The notes: a model not told the origin generated them from the letters alone. DNA of 6,296 nt from Actinobacteria bacterium UBA4719 (GCA_002404345.1 DHJN01000017.1:2199-8494), one strand, 5' to 3'; counted from the stretch's first letter, positions 1 to 6,129 are shown. Translations and numbers: made by a program.

Positions 1-1748
1 AGCGCGAGAAGGGCATCACCATCCTCGCCAAGAACACCGCGGTGCGATACAAGGGCGCGGCGGCCGAGCAGGCCGGTCACCCCAACGGCATCACGGTCAA
101 CATCATCGACACCCCCGGCCACGCCGACTTCGGTGGCGAGGTCGAGCGCGGCCTGTCCATGGTCGATGGTGTCGTTCTGCTCGTCGACGCATCTGAGGGA
201 CCGCTGCCGCAGACGCGTTTCGTCCTGCGTAAGGCGCTCGCGGCCAAGATGCCGGTCATCCTGTGCATCAACAAAGTCGACCGCCCGGACTCCCGCATCG
301 CCGAGGTCGTCGACGAGACTTATGAGCTGTTCATGGACTTGCTGGACAATGCCAGCACCGCATCGGCGCAGCTGGACTTCCCGATCGTCTACGCCTCGGC
401 CCGGGCCGGGCGCGCTTCGCTGACTCAGCCCGAGAACGGTGTCATGCCGGAAGAGGACAGCCTCGAGGCGCTCTTCGCCGCGATCCTGGACACCATCCCG
501 GCACCCCGGTACGACGACCAGGCCCCGCTGCAGGCCCACGTCACCAACCTGGATGCCTCGCCCTTCCTCGGTCGCCTGGCCCTATGCCGCGTCTACAACG
601 GCACCATCAAGAAGGGTCAGCAGGCTGCCTGGTGTCGGGCCGACGGCACTATCGAGCGGGTCAAGATCACCGAGCTGCTGATGACCGAGGCGCTCGAGCG
701 CAAGCCCGTCGACAGCGCCGGCCCCGGCGACATCATCGCGCTGGCGGGGATCCCCGAGATCACCATCGGCGAGACGCTGACCGACCCTGAGAACCCGATC
801 CCGTTGCCACTGATCACCGTGGACGAGCCGGCTATCTCGATGACGATCGGTACCAACACCTCCCCGCTGGTCGGGCGGACCAAGGGCACCAAGGTCACCG
901 CGCGCCTGATCAAGGACCGCATCGACCGGGAGCTGGTCGGCAACGTCTCGATCCGGGTCCTGCCCACCGAGAGCCCCAACGCCTGGGAGGTGCAGGGCCG
1001 CGGTGAGCTTGCGCTGGCCATCCTGGTCGAGCAGATGCGCCGCGAGGGCTACGAGATGACCGTTGGCAAGCCGCAGGTGGTCACCCGTGAGATCGACGGC
1101 AAGATCATGGAGCCGTTCGAGCGCCTCACGATCGACGCTCCCGAGGAGTACCTCGGCGCGATCACCCAGCTGCTGGCAGTCCGCAAGGGCCGGATGGAGC
1201 AGATGACCAACCACGGCACCGGTTGGGTGCGGATGGAGTTCGTCGTGCCGTCGCGCGGGCTCATCGGCTTCCGGACCGAGTTCCTCACGGACACCCGCGG
1301 CACCGGCATCGCCAACCACGTCTTCGAGGACTACGAGCCATGGGTGGGTGAGCTGAAGACCCGGCAGAACGGCTCGCTGGTCGCCGACCGCACAGGTGTC
1401 GCGACGTCGTACGCGATGTTCAACCTGCAGGAGCGCGGCGCGATGTTCCTGGAGCCGACCACCGAGGTCTACGAAGGCATGATCGTCGGTGAGAACTCCC
1501 GCGTGGAGGACATGGACGTCAACATCTGCCGTGAGCGAAAGCTCACCAACGTGCGTTCCGCCACCTCCGAGGTGCTCGAGCGCCTGGTCCCGCCGCGCAA
1601 GCTGAGCCTTGAGCAGGCGCTGGAGTTCTGCCGCGAGGACGAGTGCGTCGAGGTCACCCCGGTCGCCGTCCGCATCCGCAAGCTCGTGCTACCCCAGAAC
1701 GAGCGAGCGCGCACGGCAGCTCGCGCCAAGACGGCAGCCAGGTCCTGA
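1..1748 (+). CDS. typA: TypA/BipA translational GTPase, 5'-truncated by the window edge
   Basis: Ribosome-binding GTPase of the elongation-factor family, known for roles in ribosome assembly and stress or cold growth. The reading frame is open from the first full codon at nt 3, where it reads REKGITILAKNTAV, the conserved switch I/G2 part of TypA. The GTG at 42 is therefore internal and not a start. G3 is DTPGH (nt 108-122, followed by ADFGGEVER), G4 is NKVD (270-281) and G5 lies in YASARAG (390-410). An EF-Tu-like domain 2, EF-G-like domains III and V, and the TypA-specific C-terminal domain follow (for example the GLIGFRTEFLTDTRGTG region near nt 1258-1308), ending in a basic Ala/Arg/Lys-rich tail. 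About 581 residues are present. The family usually has 600-640, so roughly 50 residues with the P-loop (G1) lie outside the window. The stop is TGA at 1746-1748. No frameshift or missing motif is seen. Family assignment is near certain. Confidence 0.97.
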   Translation, partial: REKGITILAKNTAVRYKGAAAEQAGHPNGITVNIIDTPGHADFGGEVERGLSMVDGVVLLVDASEGPLPQTRFVLRKALAAKMPVILCINKVDRPDSRIAEVVDETYELFMDLLDNASTASAQLDFPIVYASARAGRASLTQPENGVMPEEDSLEALFAAILDTIPAPRYDDQAPLQAHVTNLDASPFLGRLALCRVYNGTIKKGQQAAWCRADGTIERVKITELLMTEALERKPVDSAGPGDIIALAGIPEITIGETLTDPENPIPLPLITVDEPAISMTIGTNTSPLVGRTKGTKVTARLIKDRIDRELVGNVSIRVLPTESPNAWEVQGRGELALAILVEQMRREGYEMTVGKPQVVTREIDGKIMEPFERLTIDAPEEYLGAITQLLAVRKGRMEQMTNHGTGWVRMEFVVPSRGLIGFRTEFLTDTRGTGIANHVFEDYEPWVGELKTRQNGSLVADRTGVATSYAMFNLQERGAMFLEPTTEVYEGMIVGENSRVEDMDVNICRERKLTNVRSATSEVLERLVPPRKLSLEQALEFCREDECVEVTPVAVRIRKLVLPQNERARTAARAKTAARS

Positions 1749-1764
1749 CCCGGCCCGGCTGCTT

Positions 1765-1813
1765 GGTCGCCGTGGCGGCGCGCTCTGGCAGGGTTGACCT
1801 GGCCACGGCGTCC
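1765..1813 (+). promoter_or_regulatory. Inverted repeat in the typA-mshB spacer (possible mRNA leader structure)
   Basis: CGCCGTGGC (1768-1776) pairs perfectly with GCCACGGCG (1802-1810). Beyond one mismatch, two further G-C pairs extend the stem to 1765-1766/1812-1813. Inside the 25-nt loop, CAGG (1789-1792) can pair with CCTG (1798-1801), directly stacked on the outer 3' arm. The 5' arm has an alternative partner: CGCCG-TGG-CGGCG at 1768-1780. The stem ends 5 nt before the mshB GTG, where a ribosome would load. It lacks a T-tract, so it does not look like an intrinsic terminator. A role in mshB translation is inference, and GC-rich DNA makes such stems by chance fairly often. Confidence 0.3.
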
Positions 1814-1834
1814 GGTCAGTGAGCGGTCAGCGAG
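1813..1834 (+). repeat. 11-bp tandem direct repeat over the mshB start
   Basis: CGGTCAGTGAG (1813-1823) is followed immediately by CGGTCAGCGAG (1824-1834), differing at one base. The first copy contains the GTG proposed as the mshB start (1819). The last base of the second copy begins another in-frame GTG (1834). It looks like a small duplication at the gene's 5' end. Confidence 0.6.
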
Positions 1835-2808
1835 TGTCCGGGGACGCGACCGGGCGCAGACGGCTGTTGTTCGTGCACGCACACCCCGATGACGAGACAC
1901 TGACGACGGGGCTGACCATGGCCGCCTACGCCTCGCACCGGCATGACGTCCACCTGCTGACCTGCACCCTCGGTGAGGAGGGTGAGGTGATCCCGACGGC
2001 GCTGGCCCATCTGGGCGCCAACCGCGACGACACCCTGGGGTCCTGGCGCAGGGAGGAGCTTCGCCGGGCCATGTCGGTGCTGGGCGTCACGCACTCGGTG
2101 CTGGGGGAGGACCCGCGGCGGGGGGTGGCTTCGCGGTATCGCGATTCGGGCATGGCCGGCACTGCGAGCGCAGGGCATCCGGACGCGTTCGTCCGGGCTG
2201 ATCCGGACGAGGCTGCTGCGATGGTGGCCGCCCACATCAGGGCGGTGCGGCCGGACGTCGTCGTGACCTATGACGAACAAGGCGGTTATGCACACCCGGA
2301 CCACATCCAGACCCATCGGGTGACAATGTCAGCACTCTCAGCACTCTCAGCACTCTCAGCACTGGCCGACAGCGCCGAAGCCGAAGCCGAAGCCGGAGCC
2401 GGAGCCGGAGCCGACAGAGCGGCGGTTCCGGTTGCCTTCTGCATCCTCACTCCGCAGAGCTGGGCGGCGCAGGACCGCGCGTGGCTGAATGACAATGTCG
2501 TCCTTCAACAGAATGTTGTCCTGCAACAGGGTGCGCCATACCCACCGTCGGTCGTCAGTGACGAGACCGTCACTCACGTGGTGGAGGAGCCGGCCTTGGT
2601 CGAGATACAGAGCAGGGCGCTGGCCCAGTACGCGACCCAGGTCATCGTCCACGATGGGTACTACACGTTGTCGAACCACATCGCTGTCCGACTCAGCGGC
2701 CGCGAGGGTTTCGCTCGGTTCGACCCGGTTGCCGGCCGTCTCGTGCCGGTGGCACACGGTGCGCCGCGGTATCATGACCTGTTGACACACACTCAGGGTC
2801 CCGGATGA
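1819..2808 (+). CDS. mshB: MshB, GlcNAc-Ins deacetylase of mycothiol biosynthesis
   Basis: Zinc-dependent cytosolic deacetylase that removes acetate from GlcNAc-Ins to give GlcN-Ins, the substrate of MshC in mycothiol synthesis (LmbE/PIG-L family). Residues matching the known M. tuberculosis active site are visible: HAHPDDE at 20-26 (zinc ligands H22 and D25, general base D24) and GGYAHPDH at 155-162 (Y157, H159, zinc ligand H162). TCTLGEEGEV and RDSGMAGT are also typical of MshB rather than of the related Mca. At 329 aa it is longer than the roughly 300-aa mycobacterial enzyme. Much of the excess is low-complexity repeat just after the second motif (residues 171-199), plus a duplicated NVVLQQ (226-237). 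The start is uncertain: GTG 1819 or in-frame GTG 1834, neither with a clear Shine-Dalgarno. It lies 70 bp after typA and its stop overlaps the next start. Confidence 0.93.
   Translation: MSGQRVSGDATGRRRLLFVHAHPDDETLTTGLTMAAYASHRHDVHLLTCTLGEEGEVIPTALAHLGANRDDTLGSWRREELRRAMSVLGVTHSVLGEDPRRGVASRYRDSGMAGTASAGHPDAFVRADPDEAAAMVAAHIRAVRPDVVVTYDEQGGYAHPDHIQTHRVTMSALSALSALSALADSAEAEAEAGAGAGADRAAVPVAFCILTPQSWAAQDRAWLNDNVVLQQNVVLQQGAPYPPSVVSDETVTHVVEEPALVEIQSRALAQYATQVIVHDGYYTLSNHIAVRLSGREGFARFDPVAGRLVPVAHGAPRYHDLLTHTQGPG
2329..2364 (+). repeat. 9-bp tandem repeat, four copies, encoding (Ser-Ala-Leu)x4
   Basis: Four head-to-tail copies of TCAGCACTC (the last ends in G) encode SALSALSALSAL, MshB residues 171-182. 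The copies are identical at the DNA level apart from that final base, and they use TCA, a codon disfavoured in such a GC-rich genome. Both points suggest recent replication-slippage expansion. The unit is a multiple of 3, so copy-number change would keep the frame. Confidence 0.95.
2374..2409 (+). repeat. 6-bp tandem repeat, six copies, encoding (Ala-Glu)x3-(Ala-Gly)x3
   Basis: Three copies of GCCGAA are followed by three of GCCGGA and then GCC GAC. They encode AEAEAEAGAGAGAD, about residues 186-199 of MshB. The array starts only 9 bp after the SAL repeat. The switch from GAA to GGA is a single A-to-G change per unit, as expected if a mutated unit was itself amplified. Confidence 0.95.
2494..2529 (+). 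repeat. 18-bp imperfect tandem duplication in mshB (NVVLQQ x2)
   Basis: The unit at 2494-2511 is followed by a second at 2512-2529. They differ at two bases, both synonymous (GTC/GTT and CTT/CTG), and both encode NVVLQQ (residues 226-231 and 232-237). The synonymous differences suggest an older duplication than the SAL array. Confidence 0.85.
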
Positions 2809-3317
2809 ACCAGAGCACCCCGGACATCGACCCGCCGGACATTGACAGCTTTCGCCGGGCGATGGGTCGCTTCGCGACGGGTGTCACGATGCTCACCACG
2901 CGGACCCGCGATGTCGACCATGCGATGACCGCCAGCGCTCTGACTTCCGTGTCGCTTGAGCCGTTGCTGCTGCTGGCCTGCGTCGAACGTGAGGGACGTT
3001 TCCATGACGCCGTGCTCGACTCGGGGATCTGGGGGGTCAGCGTGCTGTCCGGCCGTGACAGGCCTGGTGCTGACTGGCTGGCCACGCGCGGGCGGCCGCT
3101 GCACGGTCAGCTCGATCGCCTACCGCACCACCATGGCCCACAGACTGGCGTGGCCTTGCTGGACGACGCACTGTCCACGTTCGAGTGCCGCACCACCGCG
3201 GTGCATCCGGCTGGCGACCACAGCATCGTGGTCGGAGAGGTGGTTTCGGTGGCGAGCGCAGCCCACCCAGGCGAGGCTTTACTGTATTACCGGGGACGGT
3301 ACGTGACCTTGGCATGA
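2805..3317 (+). CDS. Flavin reductase-like (FMN-binding split-barrel) protein
   Basis: Small cytosolic FMN/FAD-binding protein of the flavin reductase-like family (HpaC/DIM6/NtaB type). Many members use NAD(P)H to supply reduced flavin to a partner monooxygenase. The 170 residues show the family pattern: FRRAMGRFATGVTMLTT (16-32), MTASALTSVSLEP (41-53, flavin-binding strand-loop), GIWGVSVL (74-81), STFECRTTAVHPAGDH (124-139, with the family's GDH), IVVGEVVSV, and the closing LLYYRGRYVTL (159-169). The usual length is 150-190 aa. The ATG overlaps the mshB stop as ATGA, so translation is probably coupled to mshB. No obvious Shine-Dalgarno lies before it. No monooxygenase partner is in the window, so the physiological substrate is unknown. 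A link to mycothiol redox is suggested only by position. An F420-type or heme-binding split barrel is less likely given the motifs. Confidence 0.85.
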   Translation: MNQSTPDIDPPDIDSFRRAMGRFATGVTMLTTRTRDVDHAMTASALTSVSLEPLLLLACVEREGRFHDAVLDSGIWGVSVLSGRDRPGADWLATRGRPLHGQLDRLPHHHGPQTGVALLDDALSTFECRTTAVHPAGDHSIVVGEVVSVASAAHPGEALLYYRGRYVTLA

Positions 3318-3325
3318 CGACGAAC

Positions 3326-3330
3326 GAGGA
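3326..3330 (+). promoter_or_regulatory. Shine-Dalgarno of the VanW-family gene
   Basis: GAGGA lies 5 nt before GTG 3336 and 11 nt before ATG 3342. The spacing favours the GTG slightly. The choice changes the protein by only two residues. Confidence 0.5.
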
Positions 3331-3335
3331 TATGG

Positions 3336-5012
3336 GTGGAGATGCAACCTAATCGGGCGTTGTTGCGCTTGGTCATGGCCCTGGTCGTGCTGGGTGGGGT
3401 GTACGGCGGGCTGGCGGCCTTCCTGAGTGGCCACGTGCCATCCAACGCCACGGTGGACGGTATCGCTATCGGCGGCATGTCACCTCGCGAGGCCGCGGTC
3501 ACCCTCAAGCGCGTTCTGGCCACCACGTCGTCGCGACCCGTACACCTCAAGGTGAAATCACGCACCATCAACATCCAGCCCGGCACAGCGGGTCTCGAGA
3601 TCGACCTGGATGCCACGCTGTCGGATCTGAGTGGGTTCACCTTGAACCCGGTGCAGCTGTGGGCACATCTGACCGGGACGGAGAACCAACCCCTCAAGTT
3701 CCGGGTTGACCGTGGCAAGCTCACCGCAGCCGTGGCCAAGGCGGCTCGTGCCGTCGACTCTCCCGTCAAGGAGGGCTCGATCACGTTCGTTGGCGGCAAG
3801 GCGATCGCGGTCGGGCCCGTGGCCGGAACGGACCTCAAGGTTCCTGAGACCACGGATGCAGTGGCGTCCGCATGGCCGCGCCGACAGGTCGTCCAGGCTG
3901 TCATGAAGGTGACCCAGCCCAAGCTGTCGTCGGACGAGATCAGGCGGGCCGCAAGGGAGCTCGTGGTCCCTGCGATGTCGGCGCCGGTCAGGATCGTGGC
4001 CGGCCGGGCCATCGTCGTGCTTGAACCGAAGCAGTACGCCCCCGCCCTGTCCGTCACACCGGACGGCAGTGGCAGGCTCCGGCTCATCATCGACGCACCC
4101 GGGCTGCTGGCTGCGATTCGGCAGGACGCCCCCGACATCGAGCACGCCCCGGTTGACGCGACCCTGCTGATTGTCGCTGGCAAGCCCCGGGTCGTCCCTG
4201 CCCGCGTCGGAGTGAAGATCGACGCCTCGAGCCTGACAGCCCCGTTCCGGGCCGCACTGACCTCTTCCACGCGTACCGCCACGATCAGGCTGGTTCCGGC
4301 CCCGCCTACAGTGACCACCGCGACGGCCCAGAGCTGGGGGGTCAAGGCGGCGATCTCGACCTTCACCACGCAGTTCCCGGTCAACCCGCCACGGACCAAC
4401 AACATCAAGACCGCGATCGCGACACTGAACGACACGGTCGTCCTGCCTGGTCATCAGTTCAGCCTCAACGCCACCTTGGGGAAACGGACTCCGGCCAAGG
4501 GCTACCAGAAGGCCCCCGTCATCGACGCCGGTCGCCTCGTGATCGACTACGGGGGCGGCGTCTCGCAGGTCTCGACGACGACCTTCAACGCCGCTTTCTT
4601 CGCCGGAGTCCGGATGGACGTGCACACCCCGCACTCCTTCTTCATTGCGCATTACCCCGAGGGTCGCGAAGCCACGGTGTCTTGGCCCGATGTCGACCAG
4701 AAGTGGACCAACGACACCGGTGGCGCGATCCTCATCAAGGCCAGCGTGCACGGCAACAACGTCACCGTGACCTTCCTCGGCACCAAGAAATGGGACGTCC
4801 TGGCCATTAAGGGTCCCCGGCGCAATGTGGTGAAACCCAAGAACATCGTCGACGCTCACCCGGGCTGCGTGGTGCAGCTGCCGACCCCCGGCTTTGACGT
4901 GACGGTGGCACAGGTCTTCAAGAAGGGCGATAAGCAGGTCAAGGTCGTGAAGTACGAGACTCACTACATCCCCGAGGACAACGTCCGGTGCACCCACCCC
5001 GCAGCTCCCTAG
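3336..5012 (+). CDS. Membrane-anchored VanW family protein with N-terminal peptidoglycan-binding-like region
   Basis: Predicted cell-envelope protein of 558 aa. One hydrophobic segment near the N-terminus (about residues 9-31) should anchor it, with the rest outside. The order then resembles YoaR-type proteins. First comes a long stretch beginning TVDGIAIGGMSPREAA, probably one or two putative peptidoglycan-binding (PG_binding_4-like) domains, up to about residue 320. The VanW domain (about 340-475) follows, with LPGHQFSLN and G406-G-G-V-S-Q-V-S-T-T (406-415). Position 410 is Ser where many Firmicute VanW proteins have Cys. A C-terminal extension holds the protein's only two cysteines (C511, C552). 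VanW was named from vancomycin-resistance clusters, but its biochemical role is unsettled, so this is not evidence of glycopeptide resistance. GTG 3336 is preferred because GAGGA (3326-3330) sits 5 nt upstream; ATG 3342 is the alternative. It lies 18 bp after the flavin reductase gene. Confidence 0.88.
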   Translation: MEMQPNRALLRLVMALVVLGGVYGGLAAFLSGHVPSNATVDGIAIGGMSPREAAVTLKRVLATTSSRPVHLKVKSRTINIQPGTAGLEIDLDATLSDLSGFTLNPVQLWAHLTGTENQPLKFRVDRGKLTAAVAKAARAVDSPVKEGSITFVGGKAIAVGPVAGTDLKVPETTDAVASAWPRRQVVQAVMKVTQPKLSSDEIRRAARELVVPAMSAPVRIVAGRAIVVLEPKQYAPALSVTPDGSGRLRLIIDAPGLLAAIRQDAPDIEHAPVDATLLIVAGKPRVVPARVGVKIDASSLTAPFRAALTSSTRTATIRLVPAPPTVTTATAQSWGVKAAISTFTTQFPVNPPRTNNIKTAIATLNDTVVLPGHQFSLNATLGKRTPAKGYQKAPVIDAGRLVIDYGGGVSQVSTTTFNAAFFAGVRMDVHTPHSFFIAHYPEGREATVSWPDVDQKWTNDTGGAILIKASVHGNNVTVTFLGTKKWDVLAIKGPRRNVVKPKNIVDAHPGCVVQLPTPGFDVTVAQVFKKGDKQVKVVKYETHYIPEDNVRCTHPAAP

Positions 5013-5016
5013 CGGG

Positions 5017-6006
5017 TCACGCTCCCAGGTAGCAGTACTCGTGGTGGGTGCTGAAGCCGAGCTGGTCATAGAGACTTCGCGCTGGCGAGTTCGCGTGTGC
5101 CACCTGCAGATACATGGTCCGTACGCCGCGTGCGCGTGACGCGTCCGCAAGTGCGCCCATGAGCTGCACGGCGGCACCGGTGCGCCGATGATCCTGCGCC
5201 ACGTGAACGGCGGACACCCCAGCCCACATACGCGCGAAGGCGACCCGGGCGACGCCGATGACAGCGCCGCCCGTCTCCAGCGAGGCGAACAGCTGGTCCG
5301 GTGAGCCGCTCAGCACGGCCCGGGCCGCAGCCGGTGTGGCGATGGGGTGGCCGGGCCAACCGAGCTGTGCATAGACGTCCCACCACGGCGGCGAAGGCGC
5401 GGACTCGAGCCGTACCCGCGCTCCCGAGGCGGGTGGGCTCTCGGGCGGCAGGGCTCGAGTGGCAGCGGTCAGCACCGCGGTGCGGTTGAACGGCTCGTAG
5501 TCGCGCCCCAGGAGATGGCGCCCCAGCGGATCGTCATCGACGGCGAAGCCCTCCGGGCCAAACAGGGAGAACAGGCGCCGCAGCCCCCGCTCGTCGTACC
5601 AGCTCTCGCAGTGGTCCACCGCTTCTGACAGTGGCATGCCCGGATCGCCAAGCGGCAGAACCGAGTTGGCTCTGCCGGTGAACCCGGCCGCGGCGCGCAG
5701 GAGCCAGCCGCCGAGCTCGGCGCGTTCGAGGGGTGGCCACCCCTCGACCATGACCCGCTCCAGGTCGTCCATCGAGATGGCCAGGTGCGGTGCACCCCGA
5801 CGGGTTGACCTGGGTGGGACCTCCTTGGCGGCCACGACGGCGGCCCGGTCGATCACCTCCACGCCGCGTCGGGTCCGGACCGAGACGGTGTCAGCGTCCA
5901 AGGCCACGACGTCGCCCAACGCATCCGTGAGGCCGTGCTCGATGCGGTGGCGGACCACCGCGCGGATGCCGGGCCGGAGGCCGTCGACAGGGTCCGATTC
6001 GGTCAT
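5017..6006 (-). CDS. GNAT N-acetyltransferase with N-terminal SH3-like domain (Rv0428c-like)
   Basis: Putative acetyl-CoA-dependent acetyltransferase of 329 aa. From the ATG at 6006, residues 8-66 form a small beta-rich region (RPGIRAVVRHRIEHG...VVALDADTVSVRTRRGVEVIDRAAVVAAKEVP), like the SH3-like domain of actinobacterial Rv0428c proteins. A linker starting APHLAISMDDLERVMVEGWPP follows. The C-terminal GNAT fold has motif A around AVHVAQDHRRTGAAVQLM (RRTGAA at 274-279, the acetyl-CoA pyrophosphate loop) and the closing SPARSLYDQLGF (about 307-318). The substrate cannot be told from sequence. The frame stays open upstream to a TTG at 6072, but that has no ribosome site and the extra residues look non-coding, so ATG 6006 is preferred. 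The Shine-Dalgarno there is weak. It is convergent with the VanW gene (4 bp between stops) and divergent from the ferredoxin gene. Confidence 0.85.
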   Translation of the reverse strand: MTESDPVDGLRPGIRAVVRHRIEHGLTDALGDVVALDADTVSVRTRRGVEVIDRAAVVAAKEVPPRSTRRGAPHLAISMDDLERVMVEGWPPLERAELGGWLLRAAAGFTGRANSVLPLGDPGMPLSEAVDHCESWYDERGLRRLFSLFGPEGFAVDDDPLGRHLLGRDYEPFNRTAVLTAATRALPPESPPASGARVRLESAPSPPWWDVYAQLGWPGHPIATPAAARAVLSGSPDQLFASLETGGAVIGVARVAFARMWAGVSAVHVAQDHRRTGAAVQLMGALADASRARGVRTMYLQVAHANSPARSLYDQLGFSTHHEYCYLGA

Positions 6007-6080
6007 CTCTGAGCTTTCACTTTTTCGATGGGCATTCTTCTCGGTGGCTGGCCCCGCGTAACCTCCCGGCAATGCGGACT

Positions 6081-6089
6081 TGGCATACT
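6081..6089 (+). promoter_or_regulatory. Candidate extended -10 promoter for the ferredoxin gene
   Basis: TGG-CATACT (6081-6089) has a TG dinucleotide one base before a near-consensus -10 hexamer (CATACT against TATAAT). No good -35 hexamer is visible 16-19 bp upstream, which fits an extended -10 promoter. Transcription would begin near 6096, giving a leader of about 34 nt that includes the Shine-Dalgarno. This is pattern matching only. Confidence 0.35.
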
Positions 6090-6090
6090 A
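6085..6090 (-). promoter_or_regulatory. Candidate -10 element for the acetyltransferase gene
   Basis: Read on the minus strand this is TAGTAT, a match to the actinobacterial TANNNT -10 pattern. It overlaps the plus-strand candidate almost exactly. A start near 6078 would give a leader of about 70 nt. No clear -35 is seen. Confidence 0.25.
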
Positions 6091-6113
6091 GGCGTTGTAC
6101 GCAGTCGCGCCTC

Positions 6114-6120
6114 AGGAGGA
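6114..6120 (+). promoter_or_regulatory. Strong Shine-Dalgarno of the ferredoxin gene
   Basis: AGGAGGA ends 9 nt before ATG 6130. It is the best ribosome-binding site in the window and suggests high translation, as expected for an abundant ferredoxin. It fixes the start. Confidence 0.9.
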
Positions 6121-6129
6121 CCTCTCACC

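Noticed and set aside
582..1319. 245-codon open frame antisense to typA
   Set aside because: It lies entirely inside typA, has no ribosome site or recognisable domain, and has the composition expected of a shadow frame.
1768..1780. CGCCG-TGG-CGGCG hairpin after typA as an intrinsic terminator
   Set aside because: There is no T-run after the stem, and the 5-bp stem is too short to support a terminator call. It is described instead as an alternative fold of the mshB leader.
1794..1799. TTGACC as a -35 element for an mshB promoter
   Set aside because: At 16-19 bp downstream there is no -10-like hexamer (the sequence there is around CAGTGA), and the position would place the start inside the gene.
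3287..4435. 382-codon open frame antisense to the 5' part of the VanW-family gene
   Set aside because: The plus-strand frame has a membrane segment, family motifs and a ribosome site. The antisense frame shows only low-complexity Ser/Ala/Thr/Arg sequence.
3336..5012. Vancomycin-resistance gene interpretation of the VanW-family protein
   Set aside because: No vanH/A/X ligase, dehydrogenase or dipeptidase genes and no VanRS-type regulators are present, and VanW-domain proteins are widespread in bacteria without resistance clusters.
4998..5016. CCCGC...GCGGG hairpin at the convergent gene ends, considered as a two-way terminator
   Set aside because: The stem is only 5 bp with a 9-nt loop and no T-tract on either side. 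It overlaps the VanW stop codon and could easily arise by chance in GC-rich DNA.
3558..5177. 539-codon open frame on the minus strand across the VanW-family gene and into the acetyltransferase gene
   Set aside because: It is antisense to a well-supported gene and continues through the convergent stops. Its composition is Arg/Gly/Asp/His-rich with no recognisable domain. Long antisense frames are expected when third positions are nearly all G/C.
5802..5813. GGGTTGACCTGG also found before mshB (1791-1802), considered as a shared operator
   Set aside because: One copy is inside the coding sequence of the acetyltransferase gene. A single 12-bp match with no symmetry is not enough to suggest a regulator site.
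6007..6072. 22-residue N-terminal extension of the acetyltransferase from TTG 6072
   Set aside because: TTG is a rare start, no ribosome site precedes it, and the added residues do not resemble the start of the SH3-like domain.
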